DNA of 64,000 bases from Arthrobacter sulfonylureivorans (GTDB lineage Bacteria > Actinomycetota > Actinomycetes > Actinomycetales > Micrococcaceae). Within the stretch, counting starts at the first letter, position 1. Each line of letters opens with the position of its first letter. The stretch lies in contig RJAE01000003.1 in NCBI GenBank assembly GCA_004000035.1, forward strand, positions 124,001 to 188,000, written 5' to 3'. The notes below the pieces were generated by a model that was not told the DNA's origin, made no database searches, and worked only from the letters and a program-made list of their open reading frames with translations. A program made the translations under genes and the position numbers. Positions 19,458 through 27,142 of this stretch are shown here, one piece after another.

Positions 19458-19460
19458 TTT

Positions 19461-20291
19461 CTAGAGCTGGGTGAAGTCGGCCGTGGCCGGATCGGCGCCC
19501 ACGCGGCCGCCGGCGTCGAGCGCAGTGATGGCGGCTAGGTCCTCCGCATCGAGCGTGAGCCGGGCTGCGGCCAGGTTTTTCGCCATCCGGTCTGGATTGG
19601 CGGACTTGGGGATCACAATGTTGCCGTTCGCCAGATGCCAGGCGAGCACCACCTGGGCCGGGGTGGCCAGATACTTTGCCGCGATGGAGGTGACCGTCCG
19701 GCTCTCCAAATCAGCGCCCTGGCCCAGAGGGCTGTAGGCCTCGACGGCGATGCCGTGCCGGCGGCTGCTCTCCGCCACGTCGCGCTGCTGGAAGGTCGGG
19801 TGGATCTCGATCTGGTTGACCGCCGGCACCGTGCCCCCGGCGGCCAGCAGGTTCTCCAGATGCTCGGCCAGGAAGTTCGAGACGCCGATCGCGCGGCTGA
19901 GGCCTTCGGTATAGATCTCTTCGAGCGCTCGCCACGCCTGCACATACAGGTTCTGCGACGGCACCGGCCAGTGGATCAAATACAGGTCCACGAAGTCCAA
20001 GCCGAGTTCGCGCAGGCTGTTGTCAAAAGCCCGGCGGGCGTCGGCCTGTTCGCCGTTGCGGAGCTTGGTGGTGATGAACAGATCCTCACGCGCGATTCCG
20101 CTGGACTTAATGGCCGCGCCAACGCCGGACTCGTTCCGGTAGGCGGCGGCCGTGTCGATGTGGCGGTAGCCCGCTTCAAGTGCAGCTTCGACAGCCTGCT
20201 GCGTTTCGGCCGGCGGCACCTGGAAAACGCCGAAGCCAAGCTGCGGGATGGCGACGCCGTTGTTGAGGTCGATCGTGGGCACAGTGACCAT
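19461..20291 (-). CDS. Aldo/keto reductase
   Basis: 276-residue NADPH-dependent (alpha/beta)8-barrel reductase of the 2,5-diketogluconate reductase type. The catalytic tetrad is visible: Asp in HIDTAAAYRNE, the Tyr of the same motif, Lys in FITTKLRN and His in LIHWPVP. The cofactor segment IPKSANPDRMAKNL and the start MVTVPTIDLNNGVAIPQLGFGVFQ are typical. GAAGGAG precedes the ATG. It is 30 nt downstream of a PaaI-type thioesterase gene, probably in one transcript. Confidence 0.94.
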   Translation of the reverse strand: MVTVPTIDLNNGVAIPQLGFGVFQVPPAETQQAVEAALEAGYRHIDTAAAYRNESGVGAAIKSSGIAREDLFITTKLRNGEQADARRAFDNSLRELGLDFVDLYLIHWPVPSQNLYVQAWRALEEIYTEGLSRAIGVSNFLAEHLENLLAAGGTVPAVNQIEIHPTFQQRDVAESSRRHGIAVEAYSPLGQGADLESRTVTSIAAKYLATPAQVVLAWHLANGNIVIPKSANPDRMAKNLAAARLTLDAEDLAAITALDAGGRVGADPATADFTQL

Positions 20292-20321
20292 GGGATGCTC
20301 CTTCGTGCAGGGGGTGCGGAA

Positions 20322-20783
20322 CTACTTCTTCGGGACCAGCACGCCGAACACGCGCAGTTCGGCCAGATGCTGCCCGTCCTGGTCGTGGATGGAAATATCC
20401 ACAATGTTGTTGCGGCCGAAGCGGGTGCGCTCGATGCCGGTGGCGACCAGCCGTGAATCCGCCGCCCCGGGGGCGATATAGGTGATTTCGGCCTGCCGGG
20501 AGACGGACGGGCGGCCCAGCGACTCGCACACAAACGCGAAGCACGTGTCGCCCAAGGTGAACAAGTATCCGCCGTGCAGAATGTGGTGGCCGTTCAGCAT
20601 GTAGTCCTGGACGGCCATTGCCATGACCACCCGGCCTTCTTCGGCTTCGAGCACCTCAATGCCAAGGTGCTGCGATGCTTTGTCGGACGCGTAACGGTGG
20701 CGGACAAGGTCTTCGACCGTGGCAAACTGCGCGTTGGCGGCGGGGGTGGTCAACGGGGTCCTCCCGGACGTGGCATGGATCAT
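20322..20783 (-). CDS. PaaI-type hot-dog thioesterase
   Basis: About 153-residue single hot-dog domain protein of the PaaI (phenylacetic acid degradation) subgroup. Seen: EDLVRHRYASDKASQHLGIEVLEAEEGRVVMAM, then the active-site helix NGHHILHGGYLFTLGDTCFAFVCES with the conserved HGG. It hydrolyses acyl-CoA or hydroxyphenylacetyl-CoA esters. The start is uncertain: 20783 fits family length, but no ribosome-binding site is clear and Met codons further upstream are possible. The aldo/keto reductase follows. No phenylacetate cluster is nearby. Confidence 0.82.
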   Translation of the reverse strand: MIHATSGRTPLTTPAANAQFATVEDLVRHRYASDKASQHLGIEVLEAEEGRVVMAMAVQDYMLNGHHILHGGYLFTLGDTCFAFVCESLGRPSVSRQAEITYIAPGAADSRLVATGIERTRFGRNNIVDISIHDQDGQHLAELRVFGVLVPKK

Positions 20784-20857
20784 TGGCGTGACCCACGCTA
20801 CCAACATCGGCCTCGGACAATGCGCCCCGCGGCCCCTTGGAGCCCCGCTGTCGGACA

Positions 20858-21151
20858 TCAGTCTTCGCTGGAGAGAACCTTCCGCCTGGTGCTCAGCAGG
20901 TCGACACCCGGCCGGTAGGCGATGTAGTTTTCGGCCGTGTCCAGCACCTGCACCACATGGGCCCGATCGGCGCCGACCAGGCCGATGCCCAGTTCCGCCC
21001 GCCGGTAGAGGCTTTGCTGGCCGACCTCGGCCACGGAAACATCGAACCGTTTATGCACCTCGGCGATGATCGGCCGCAGCACGGATCGTTTTTCCTTCAG
21101 CGAATGGACATCGCCCAGGAGCAGGTCGAACTCAATCCAACCGATCCACAT
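20858..21151 (-). CDS. DUF503 (YlxP-like) small protein
   Basis: 97-residue protein of the DUF503 family: MWIGWIEFDLLLGDVHSLKEKRSVLRPIIAEVHKRFDVSVAEVGQQ is diagnostic. In many bacteria these lie near ribosome-binding factor genes; here the gene is in an unrelated place. There is no clear ribosome-binding site, but TAGACT lies 7 nt upstream of the ATG, so the message may be leaderless. The MarR gene upstream ends 10 nt before this start, so read-through transcription is also likely. Role unknown. Confidence 0.85.
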   Translation of the reverse strand: MWIGWIEFDLLLGDVHSLKEKRSVLRPIIAEVHKRFDVSVAEVGQQSLYRRAELGIGLVGADRAHVVQVLDTAENYIAYRPGVDLLSTRRKVLSSED

Positions 21152-21161
21152 GCGGACGAGT

Positions 21162-21680
21162 CTAGGGCAGGTGGTCCATCGCCTCGCACGGGTTGGAGTT
21201 CGGCTGGGCTCGATGGACCTCCATGGCGAGCCGCTGGATGAGTCCGGACAACAAGGCGACCTCCTCCTGCGCCAGGCCGGAAAGCAGGCTCTGCTCGGCA
21301 GCGGCCACGCGGACCTCGTACGTCGAGAGCGCCCTGCGCCCTTGCGTGGTCGGGATGATCTTCCGCGCGCGCCGGTCGTTGGCCGCGGGAACGCGTTCCA
21401 CCAGTCGGGCAGCAACGAGTTTGTCCAAGAGGTACGTGAGCACCGTGCGGTCGATGGCCAGATGCGAGCCCAGCGCCTGCTGGTTCGGCGGATCCCGGTG
21501 GACGACGGCGGAGAGGACCTGATAGCCGCGGATCCCCTCGGGCATGTCGGCGACGGCCTCCTCGAACCTGGACTGGTAGCCGCGCAACACCATGCCCAGG
21601 TTCCAGCCGAGATCGCCGGGGATCTGGCCATGCGTCCGGGCGGCGGCCGCTGCGGGTGCTCCTGTCATGCCACCCATCAT
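21162..21680 (-). CDS. MarR family transcriptional regulator
   Basis: 172-residue MarR regulator with a winged helix-turn-helix in the middle (YQVLSAVVHRDPPNQQALGSHLAIDRTVLTYLLDKLVAARLVERVPAANDRRARKIIPTTQGRRAL) and helical dimerisation ends. The first of several Met codons is used; a Met four codons later is equally possible. It is divergent from an NADP-binding protein/luciferase-like monooxygenase pair and probably represses it through a palindrome overlapping that promoter. Confidence 0.9.
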   Translation of the reverse strand: MMGGMTGAPAAAAARTHGQIPGDLGWNLGMVLRGYQSRFEEAVADMPEGIRGYQVLSAVVHRDPPNQQALGSHLAIDRTVLTYLLDKLVAARLVERVPAANDRRARKIIPTTQGRRALSTYEVRVAAAEQSLLSGLAQEEVALLSGLIQRLAMEVHRAQPNSNPCEAMDHLP

Positions 21681-21701
21681 ATCCGGTTACACGAAGTTGC
21701 G

Positions 21702-21743
21702 CAGATAATCTGTTGACAATATAGTCTGTCCAGCAACATATTT
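21702..21743 (+). promoter_or_regulatory. Promoter with overlapping MarR-type palindrome
   Basis: TTGACA (21713-21718) is a consensus -35 box; CATATT/ATATTT near 21737-21743 is the likely -10 at 18-19 nt. Immediately upstream, CAGATAATCTG (21702-21712) is a perfect 11-bp palindrome touching the -35 box. It lies between the divergent MarR gene and the 21763 gene, an ideal site for repression of both. Confidence 0.65.
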
Positions 21744-21762
21744 TTTCTCAACTGGAGTTGGC

Positions 21763-22413
21763 ATGGAGCTTGGCGTGATTGGCATTCTGGGAGCGGGACG
21801 GGTGGGCACAGCTGTGGCCCGGCAGGCGCTCAAAGCCGGATATCGGGTGAGGATCGCCACGGCCAAGTCGGCGGACGAGATCGCCTTGCTGGCCGAGATC
21901 ATCACGCCGGGCGCAGAAGCGGTCGATGCGGCCGAAGCCGCGGCCGCGGACCTCGTCGTCGTGGCCGTTCCTCTGCACAAGTACCGCACGCTGCGTCCGG
22001 ACCTGTTGGCCGGAAGGACCGTCGTCGACGCGATGAACTACTGGGCGCAGACCGATGGTGTGATTGCCGACTTCGACGACGACGCGCGCGGCAGCAGCGA
22101 GGTCATTCAGGAGTTCCTCGCCGGCGCGCGGCTGGTGAAATCGCTGAACCACATTGGCTATCGGGAGCTTGAAGTGGACGGCCGCGAAGCCGGCTCCGCC
22201 GATCGCCGGGCCCTGGCGCTTGCCTCGGATGACGACGACGCCAAGGCCAAGGTCGCCGGATTCATCGACCGGCTCGGCTATGACCCGATAGATGCCGGCC
22301 CGCTGTCGGCCGGCCGCCTCTTCCAGCCCGGGACCGCCATCTTCAACGCGGCCCACACCGCCGAACAGCTCCGCGGCCTCTTGGCCGAGGCCAACGAACC
22401 AGCCCTTCCCTGA
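21763..22413 (+). CDS. NADP-binding protein of the F420-dependent NADP oxidoreductase family
   Basis: 216-residue Rossmann protein beginning IGILGAGRVGTAVARQALKAGYRVRIATAKS, with VVDAMNYWAQTDG and SLNHIGYRELEVD, the pattern of the NADPH-dependent F420 reductase (FNO) superfamily. In actinobacteria many members reduce other flavin cofactors or act as dinucleotide-binding oxidoreductases. The promoter is a good consensus with an overlapping palindrome. A luciferase-like monooxygenase gene starts 29 nt downstream, so this protein may provide reduced cofactor to it; that pairing is inference. Confidence 0.85.
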   Translation: MELGVIGILGAGRVGTAVARQALKAGYRVRIATAKSADEIALLAEIITPGAEAVDAAEAAAADLVVVAVPLHKYRTLRPDLLAGRTVVDAMNYWAQTDGVIADFDDDARGSSEVIQEFLAGARLVKSLNHIGYRELEVDGREAGSADRRALALASDDDDAKAKVAGFIDRLGYDPIDAGPLSAGRLFQPGTAIFNAAHTAEQLRGLLAEANEPALP

Positions 22414-22442
22414 CGACGTCATCGGGCAGAACAGGAACCACC

Positions 22443-23486
22443 ATGGAAATCGGTGCCTACAGCTTCGGCGACACGCAGCTGAATCCGGACGGCTCGCAGC
22501 GCGAGACGTCCGAGGCGGTCCGCAACCTCTTCGAGGCGATCGTCCACGCTGACGTGGCCGGTCTGGATTATTTCGGGATCGGCGAACACCACACCACCAG
22601 CATGCCCGCGTCCTCACCCGGCGCGATCGTCGCAGCAGCAGCCGCCGCGACGAAGCAGATCAAGCTCGGCAGCGCCGCCAGCATCATTTCCACCGACGAC
22701 CCCGTCCGCGTCTTCCAACAGTTCGCCACGGCCGACGCGATCTCCGGCGGGGGCCGGATCGAGATCACCGCGGGCCGCGGTTCCTCGGTCGAAACCTTCC
22801 CGCTCTTCGGCTATGACCTGGGCGACTACGACGAACTGTATGCGCAGAAGCTGGACCTGCTGATGACCATCAACAACAGCGCCGCGCCCGAAGTGACTTG
22901 GAGTGGCTCCCGGCGGCCGGCCATCGCGGACCTGGCCGTGGTGCCGCGCCCTGCCTCCGGACGGCTGCCCATCTGGCTGGCCACCGGAGGGAACGCCGGT
23001 TCATCGGCCCGGGCCGGACAGCTGGGACTGCCCGTCTCCTTCGGGATCATCGGCGGTGCTCCGCACCGGTTCGCGCCGCTGGCCGAGCTGTACCGGCGCA
23101 GCGCTGCCCAGGCAGGCCATGCGGGTCCGGAGATCCAGGTGTCGGTGGCCGCCCTGGGGCTGGTGGCGCCAACCAAGCAGGAAGCGCTCGAGCGGTTCTA
23201 CCCCGGCTGGCGCAACCTCAACGTAGAAATGGGGCGGCTGCGCGGCTGGCCCGCGCCGGACAAGCGGGCCTTCCTGGCCCAGGCGGATGCCCCCGGCGCT
23301 TACTACGTGGGTGACCCGGATGAAGTGGCCGAGCGCATCGTCCATCTGCACGGCCATCTGGGGCACATGCGGCACTTCCTCCAGACCGACATCGGCGGGC
23401 TGCCGCACGAACACCTGCTCGAATCCATCACGTTGCTGGCCGCCGAGGTAAAGCCCCGGGTCACACGCCTGTTGTCCCGCAAATAG
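22443..23486 (+). CDS. LLM-class flavin-dependent oxidoreductase
   Basis: 347-residue luciferase-like TIM-barrel flavoprotein. Characteristic segments: GLDYFGIGEHHTTSMPASSPGAIVAAAAAATKQIKLGSAASIISTDDPVRVFQQFATADAISGGGRIEITAGRGSSVETFPLFGYDL and a C-terminal LHGHLGHMRHFLQTDIGGLP. Uses FMN (or F420) for oxidation of an unknown substrate. It is the second gene of a MarR-controlled pair and ends at a strong bidirectional hairpin. Confidence 0.88.
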   Translation: MEIGAYSFGDTQLNPDGSQRETSEAVRNLFEAIVHADVAGLDYFGIGEHHTTSMPASSPGAIVAAAAAATKQIKLGSAASIISTDDPVRVFQQFATADAISGGGRIEITAGRGSSVETFPLFGYDLGDYDELYAQKLDLLMTINNSAAPEVTWSGSRRPAIADLAVVPRPASGRLPIWLATGGNAGSSARAGQLGLPVSFGIIGGAPHRFAPLAELYRRSAAQAGHAGPEIQVSVAALGLVAPTKQEALERFYPGWRNLNVEMGRLRGWPAPDKRAFLAQADAPGAYYVGDPDEVAERIVHLHGHLGHMRHFLQTDIGGLPHEHLLESITLLAAEVKPRVTRLLSRK

Positions 23487-23487
23487 G

Positions 23488-23533
23488 CGTGGCCAGGGTG
23501 CGGGCACTGCGCAGTGCCCGCACCCTGGCCACG
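23488..23533. terminator. 46-bp perfect inverted repeat, bidirectional terminator
   Basis: A continuous 23-bp-arm palindrome centred on CACTGCGCAGTG (23488-23533), starting 2 nt after the stop of the luciferase-like gene and ending 9 nt before the convergent gene. No T-run, but stem stability is extreme. Confidence 0.8.
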
Positions 23534-23541
23534 GGGCGGTC

Positions 23542-24144
23542 CTAGTTGGCTACCGTGAAACGCCGGTTTTCATGCTGCGGGTTCTCCAGTTCGTCCAGCA
23601 CGGCCACGGCAAAATCCTGGGTGGAGACGCTCTCGCCGACGGGTGAGTCGGCACCCAGCTTGTAGGTGCCGGTGCGCTCGCCGGGCGCGATCTGCGGCGC
23701 GGGAGCCAGCATGGTCCACTCCAGACCGGACGCGGAGCGGTACAGTTCCAAAACTTCGGCCATGGTGGTGGCTTCGGGCTTGTAGTCCTCCGGGAAGCCG
23801 GGCAGATCCTTCAGCTGCACACCGTCTACCTCGGTGGCACCGGCGCCGCCCACCACGAACAGCCGCGCCGGGATGAGGGTCTCGGAGATCGCCTCGTGCG
23901 CGTCCACGAACGGCGCGTGCGGTTCTCCCGTGCGCGACGGCGGAATGGAAAGAACGACGACGTCGTGCTCGCCGGCAAGCTGCTTGTAGGTCTTCACATC
24001 TGATAGCTCGGCCGCCCGGGCCGTGGCGCCGTCCATCGCTGTCCCGCTGCGCGAAATCGCGGTGACCTGATGGTCGCGGCGCAGTGCCTCCGCGGTGATC
24101 TGGCTGCCGACCATGCCGGTGGCGCCGTAGACGGCAATCTTCAT
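23542..24144 (-). CDS. NAD(P)H-binding Rossmann protein (atypical SDR)
   Basis: 200-residue protein starting MKIAVYGATGMVGSQITAEALRRDHQVTAISRSG, the GxxGxxG motif of the NmrA/atypical SDR group, followed by VVLSIPPSRTGEPHAPF and ARLFVVGGAGATEVDG. No catalytic Tyr-Lys pair is evident, as is usual for this group. GAGAGGA lies upstream of the ATG. Family members are redox sensors or quinone/flavin reductases; the exact role here is unknown. It is divergent from a NUDIX hydrolase. Confidence 0.88.
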   Translation of the reverse strand: MKIAVYGATGMVGSQITAEALRRDHQVTAISRSGTAMDGATARAAELSDVKTYKQLAGEHDVVVLSIPPSRTGEPHAPFVDAHEAISETLIPARLFVVGGAGATEVDGVQLKDLPGFPEDYKPEATTMAEVLELYRSASGLEWTMLAPAPQIAPGERTGTYKLGADSPVGESVSTQDFAVAVLDELENPQHENRRFTVAN

Positions 24145-24217
24145 CTGGAAGTCCTCTCGTGGGGTGAAGCGGTCGACTGGAACCAACGATTTCGGCCACG
24201 GACCTAAGCTAGGGGAC

Positions 24218-24961
24218 GTGAACAACGCGGTGGACAGTCAGGCGAACCAAGCGGAGCTGGCGGCAACAGTCGTTTTGTTGCGCGACAGTGCGGACGGACT
24301 CGAGGTCCTGATGCTGGAACGGCCCGGCAAGGGAACCTTCGCCGGGGCCTGGGTATTCCCCGGCGGCAAGGTGGACCCGGACGACTATCTGGAGGCCGAA
24401 GCGGAAGCCGGCGTGCCCGCAGCGGCGGGCACCGCCGTCGTCAAGGACCTTGCCAAGCAGTTGGCGGCGGCGAGGACTGCCGGCGTCCGCGAGACGTTTG
24501 AAGAAACCGGCCTGCGGATCGCCGGGCGGGAGCTGGTTCATCTGTCCAACTGGGTGCCCCGGCACAGCCTGGTCCGCCGCTTCCAAACATGGTTTTTCGT
24601 GGCAGCAGCGCCGGCCGGAGAGGTTCAGCTGAACGACGGCGAGCTGGCCGGCTACGCGTGGCTGTCGCCAGCCGAAGCGCTCCGCCTGCACCAGTCCGGT
24701 CGCATGCAACTGGTCCCGCCGACCTGGGTCACGCTGCACGAGCTGAGCGGCTTCACCACCGTGGCCGATGCCTTGGCTGCAGCTCGCGGGGCGCGGCCCT
24801 TCGACTTTGAGAGCTACGTGATCGATGATCCGGTCACCGGCCGGTCCATCGTTTGGGCGGGCGACGAGGCCTACCCCGGTCCCGGGCCGGCTGCTTCCGC
24901 CGGGGCCAGGCATCGGCTCTCCACCGGTTCGCTCCCGTGGCAGTACGAACGGGATCACTGA
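24218..24961 (+). CDS. NUDIX hydrolase with a split NUDIX box
   Basis: 247-residue NUDIX pyrophosphatase. GGKVDPDD at 49-56 and RETFEETGL at 91-99 are the two halves of the NUDIX box, separated by about 27 extra residues, as in NUDT19-like (CoA/nucleotide) hydrolases. The C-terminal part has LAGYAWLSPAEALRLHQSGRMQLVPPTWVTLHEL. The GTG start has TAAGCT ending 7 nt upstream, so the message may be leaderless; a short GGGG also lies before it. It hydrolyses nucleoside-diphosphate derivatives, possibly acyl-CoA or CoA. Confidence 0.88.
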   Translation: MNNAVDSQANQAELAATVVLLRDSADGLEVLMLERPGKGTFAGAWVFPGGKVDPDDYLEAEAEAGVPAAAGTAVVKDLAKQLAAARTAGVRETFEETGLRIAGRELVHLSNWVPRHSLVRRFQTWFFVAAAPAGEVQLNDGELAGYAWLSPAEALRLHQSGRMQLVPPTWVTLHELSGFTTVADALAAARGARPFDFESYVIDDPVTGRSIVWAGDEAYPGPGPAASAGARHRLSTGSLPWQYERDH

Positions 24962-25032
24962 ACCCCTACTCCCTCCGCGGTTGCGCGCCTAGACTTGTGG
25001 CACCTGCTGCCTGCATAGACCGGGAGACCGCC

Positions 25033-25272
25033 ATGAAGAACGCACTGAAGAGGGCCACGAAGAAAAAGTCCTTCAAGGATCTGAGCGGGGGGCAGAAGCT
25101 GCGCGTTGCCGTGACGGCCGCTGTGCAGATTGCCTTGCAGACCGCCGCGCTGAGGGACCTGAAGAAGCGGCCGGCGGCCCTGGTCAACGGGCCGAAGCCA
25201 GCGTGGTTCGCGGCATCCTTCATTAATTTCATCGGCCCAGTGGCCTACTTCGTCTTCGGCCGGAAGCGCTGA
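25033..25272 (+). CDS. Small PLDc_N-domain-like membrane protein
   Basis: 79 residues. A lysine-rich N terminus (KNALKRATKKKSFKDLSG) is followed by helical segments ending ASFINFIGPVAYFVFGRKR, the signature end of the phospholipase D nuclease N-terminal (PLDc_N) small-protein family. GGGAG lies upstream of the ATG. Probably membrane-associated; role unknown. Confidence 0.75.
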   Translation: MKNALKRATKKKSFKDLSGGQKLRVAVTAAVQIALQTAALRDLKKRPAALVNGPKPAWFAASFINFIGPVAYFVFGRKR

Positions 25273-25290
25273 ATCTCTAACCACAAATCG

Positions 25291-25413
25291 TTGACTATTT
25301 CAATCTACGAGGGTTAAACACCGTCAAACACTGTCTTGGGGTTTCGGCTGCGTAACGATGCCCTAGAGTGTTTGACGTCACTGAGTGGCATCGACCACAC
25401 TTGAAATAGTGAA
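25291..25413. promoter_or_regulatory. Two MarR-type operators flanking nested inverted repeats, upstream of the ABC importer
   Basis: TTGACTATTTCAA at 25291-25303 (TTGA-N5-TCAA) and the near-identical reverse copy TTGAAATAGTGAA at 25401-25413 frame the region. Between them, CGTCAAACACT (25322-25332) pairs exactly with AGTGTTTGACG (25367-25377), and CGATGCC (25356-25362) with GGCATCG (25387-25393); these two stems overlap and cannot form together. TTGACT at 25291 with TTAAAC at 25314 (17 nt) is a plausible promoter inside the first operator. Confidence 0.65.
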
Positions 25414-25479
25414 CGCGTGTTCGGTCAGCGAACAAGCGCGGTCTGTATCCCCGTTCTCCTCGGGGCAGAAGGAGTGGAA

Positions 25480-25530
25480 ATGAAATGTGCGCTGAATAAA
25501 GCGCCGCACCAGGATGAGCTGCTGCCATGA
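25480..25530 (+). CDS. Candidate 16-residue leader peptide coupled to the permease gene
   Basis: ATG with a strong AGAAGGAG site 5 nt upstream opens a 16-codon frame (MKCALNKAPHQDELLP) whose TGA overlaps the permease ATG as ATGA. A hairpin CCCCG-N7-CGGGG (25449-25465) lies directly before the ribosome-binding site, and its loop carries CTCCT, complementary to the AGGAG at 25470-25474. The permease itself has only a weak site (AGGATGAG), so coupling through this frame is likely. No attenuation-type codon run is seen. Confidence 0.5.
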   Translation: MKCALNKAPHQDELLP

Positions 25531-26372
25531 GCGCTCCGGCGGTGACAACAGACGGCCGGGGGGCCGCGGCCAGCCGGTCGCGCAGGCGCCCGGCGAAGAA
25601 GCGGCCGACCAAGCAGTTGCTGGGGTTGGCCGGGATTCTGGCTTTTTTGCTGGTGTGGGAACTAGTGCCGCGGGTGGGGATTGTTGAAGCGCGGTTCCTG
25701 CCGCCGGCATCCGAGGTCATCGCGATGCTGTTCAACGATTTCGGCTTGACCGCTTTTTGGTTGGCGGTGGGCGAGACCATGCTGGCGTGGTTCCTGGGCT
25801 TGTTGATGGCCGTGGTTCTGGCGGTGGTGCTTGGTTTCATCATCGGTTCCTCCAGCTTCCTGCGGAAGATCACTAACTCCACGGTGGAGTTCCTGCGGCC
25901 GATTCCGTCGGTGGCGCTGATTCCGTTGGCCGTGCTGCTGTTCGGCGTGAAGATCGAGTCCTCGCTGATGCTGATTGTGTACGCATCGTTCTGGCAGGTC
26001 TTCATCCAGGTGCTCTACGGGGTGGCCGATGTGGACAACGTGGCCATGCAGACCGCGAAGTCCTACGGCCTGGGCCGGTTCGCCCGGGTCCGTTACGTGG
26101 TGTTCCCCACGGCGTTGCCGTATTTGATGACCGGGGTGCGGTTGGCGGCTGCGGTCGCGCTGATCCTAGCGATCACGGCCGAACTGGTGATCGGTTCTCC
26201 GGGCCTGGGCCGGGAGATCGCGCTGGCGCAGTCCGGCGGAGCGATTTCCGGGATGTATGCGCTGGTATTGGCCACCGGTTTGATCGGTGTGCTGATCAAC
26301 CTGCTGATGCGCTTCATTGAGCGCAAGACGTTGTCCTGGCATTCCTCCATCCGTTCCGAGGTGATCGTGTGA
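25527..26372 (+). CDS. ABC transporter permease, SsuC/TauC type
   Basis: 281-residue inner-membrane permease of the nitrate/sulfonate/taurine (NMT1-associated) importer class. A basic cytoplasmic N terminus precedes about six membrane segments. The EAA loop is seen in MQTAKSYGLGRFARVRYVVFPTALPYLMTGVRLAAAVALI, where the ATPase docks. It forms a heteromeric channel with the next gene (26369), with which it overlaps by 4 nt. Together with the ATPase at 27132 and the substrate-binding lipoproteins at 32548-35937 it would import the substrate of the catabolic cluster. Likely repressed by the MarR protein via the upstream repeats. Confidence 0.93.
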   Translation: MSAPAVTTDGRGAAASRSRRRPAKKRPTKQLLGLAGILAFLLVWELVPRVGIVEARFLPPASEVIAMLFNDFGLTAFWLAVGETMLAWFLGLLMAVVLAVVLGFIIGSSSFLRKITNSTVEFLRPIPSVALIPLAVLLFGVKIESSLMLIVYASFWQVFIQVLYGVADVDNVAMQTAKSYGLGRFARVRYVVFPTALPYLMTGVRLAAAVALILAITAELVIGSPGLGREIALAQSGGAISGMYALVLATGLIGVLINLLMRFIERKTLSWHSSIRSEVIV

Positions 26373-27142
26373 AAATCCTGAAAGGCTTTGCCTACGGGCT
26401 GGCGCTGCCGGTCATCCTGGTCCTGATCTGGTGGGCCTCCACGCTGGGCACGACCAACTTCTTTGTGCCGACCCCGGCAACGCTGGCGGAAGCCTTCGCC
26501 GAGACCTGGTTCGGTGAGCGGATTGTCTCCGACGTGTTGCCCTCGATCGGCCGCCTGCTGATCGGTGTGGTTGCCGCGATCGTGATCGGTATTGCCGCCG
26601 GCCTGCTGATCGGTTCGGTCAAGTGGCTGCGTGACTTCACCGAGCCGGTGCTGGAGTTCTTCCGCGCGATCCCGCCGCCGGTGCTGATTCCGGTCCTGAT
26701 GCTGCTGATGGGCATCACCGACTCGATGAAGGTTGTGGTCATCATCTCCGGCTGCATCTGGCCGGTGCTGCTGAACACGATCGAGGGTGTGCGGGCGATT
26801 GATTCGGTGCTCTCCGATTCGGCCCACACCTACGGGATCGGCGGTTGGGCCCGGGTGCGTTACCTGGTGCTGCCTTCGGCCGGCCCGCAGATCATGGCCG
26901 GTGTCCGCCAGTGCCTGTCGATCGGTTTGATCCTGATGGTTATTTCCGAAATGTTCGCCTCGTCCTCGGGGCTGGGCTTTACCATCGTGCAGTTCCAGCG
27001 TTCCTTTGCGATTCCGGAGATGTGGTCCGGCATTGTGGTGCTGGGCCTGATCGGTGTTGCCATGTCATTCATCTTCCAATGGACCGAGCGCAGGATCCTG
27101 CGCTGGTACCACGGCCTGCGAGAGGTAGAAAATGCAGCCTGA
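26369..27142 (+). CDS. ABC transporter permease, SsuC/TauC type (second)
   Basis: 257-residue permease, GTG start overlapping the previous stop (GTGTGA). Six membrane segments; EAA loop in SDSAHTYGIGGWARVRYLVLPSAGPQIMAGVRQCLSIGLILMVISEM. It is homologous to but clearly different from the 25527 permease, so the channel is probably a heterodimer, unlike the usual homodimeric SsuC/TauC. The C-terminal 11 nt overlap the ATPase gene. Confidence 0.93.
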   Translation: MKILKGFAYGLALPVILVLIWWASTLGTTNFFVPTPATLAEAFAETWFGERIVSDVLPSIGRLLIGVVAAIVIGIAAGLLIGSVKWLRDFTEPVLEFFRAIPPPVLIPVLMLLMGITDSMKVVVIISGCIWPVLLNTIEGVRAIDSVLSDSAHTYGIGGWARVRYLVLPSAGPQIMAGVRQCLSIGLILMVISEMFASSSGLGFTIVQFQRSFAIPEMWSGIVVLGLIGVAMSFIFQWTERRILRWYHGLREVENAA

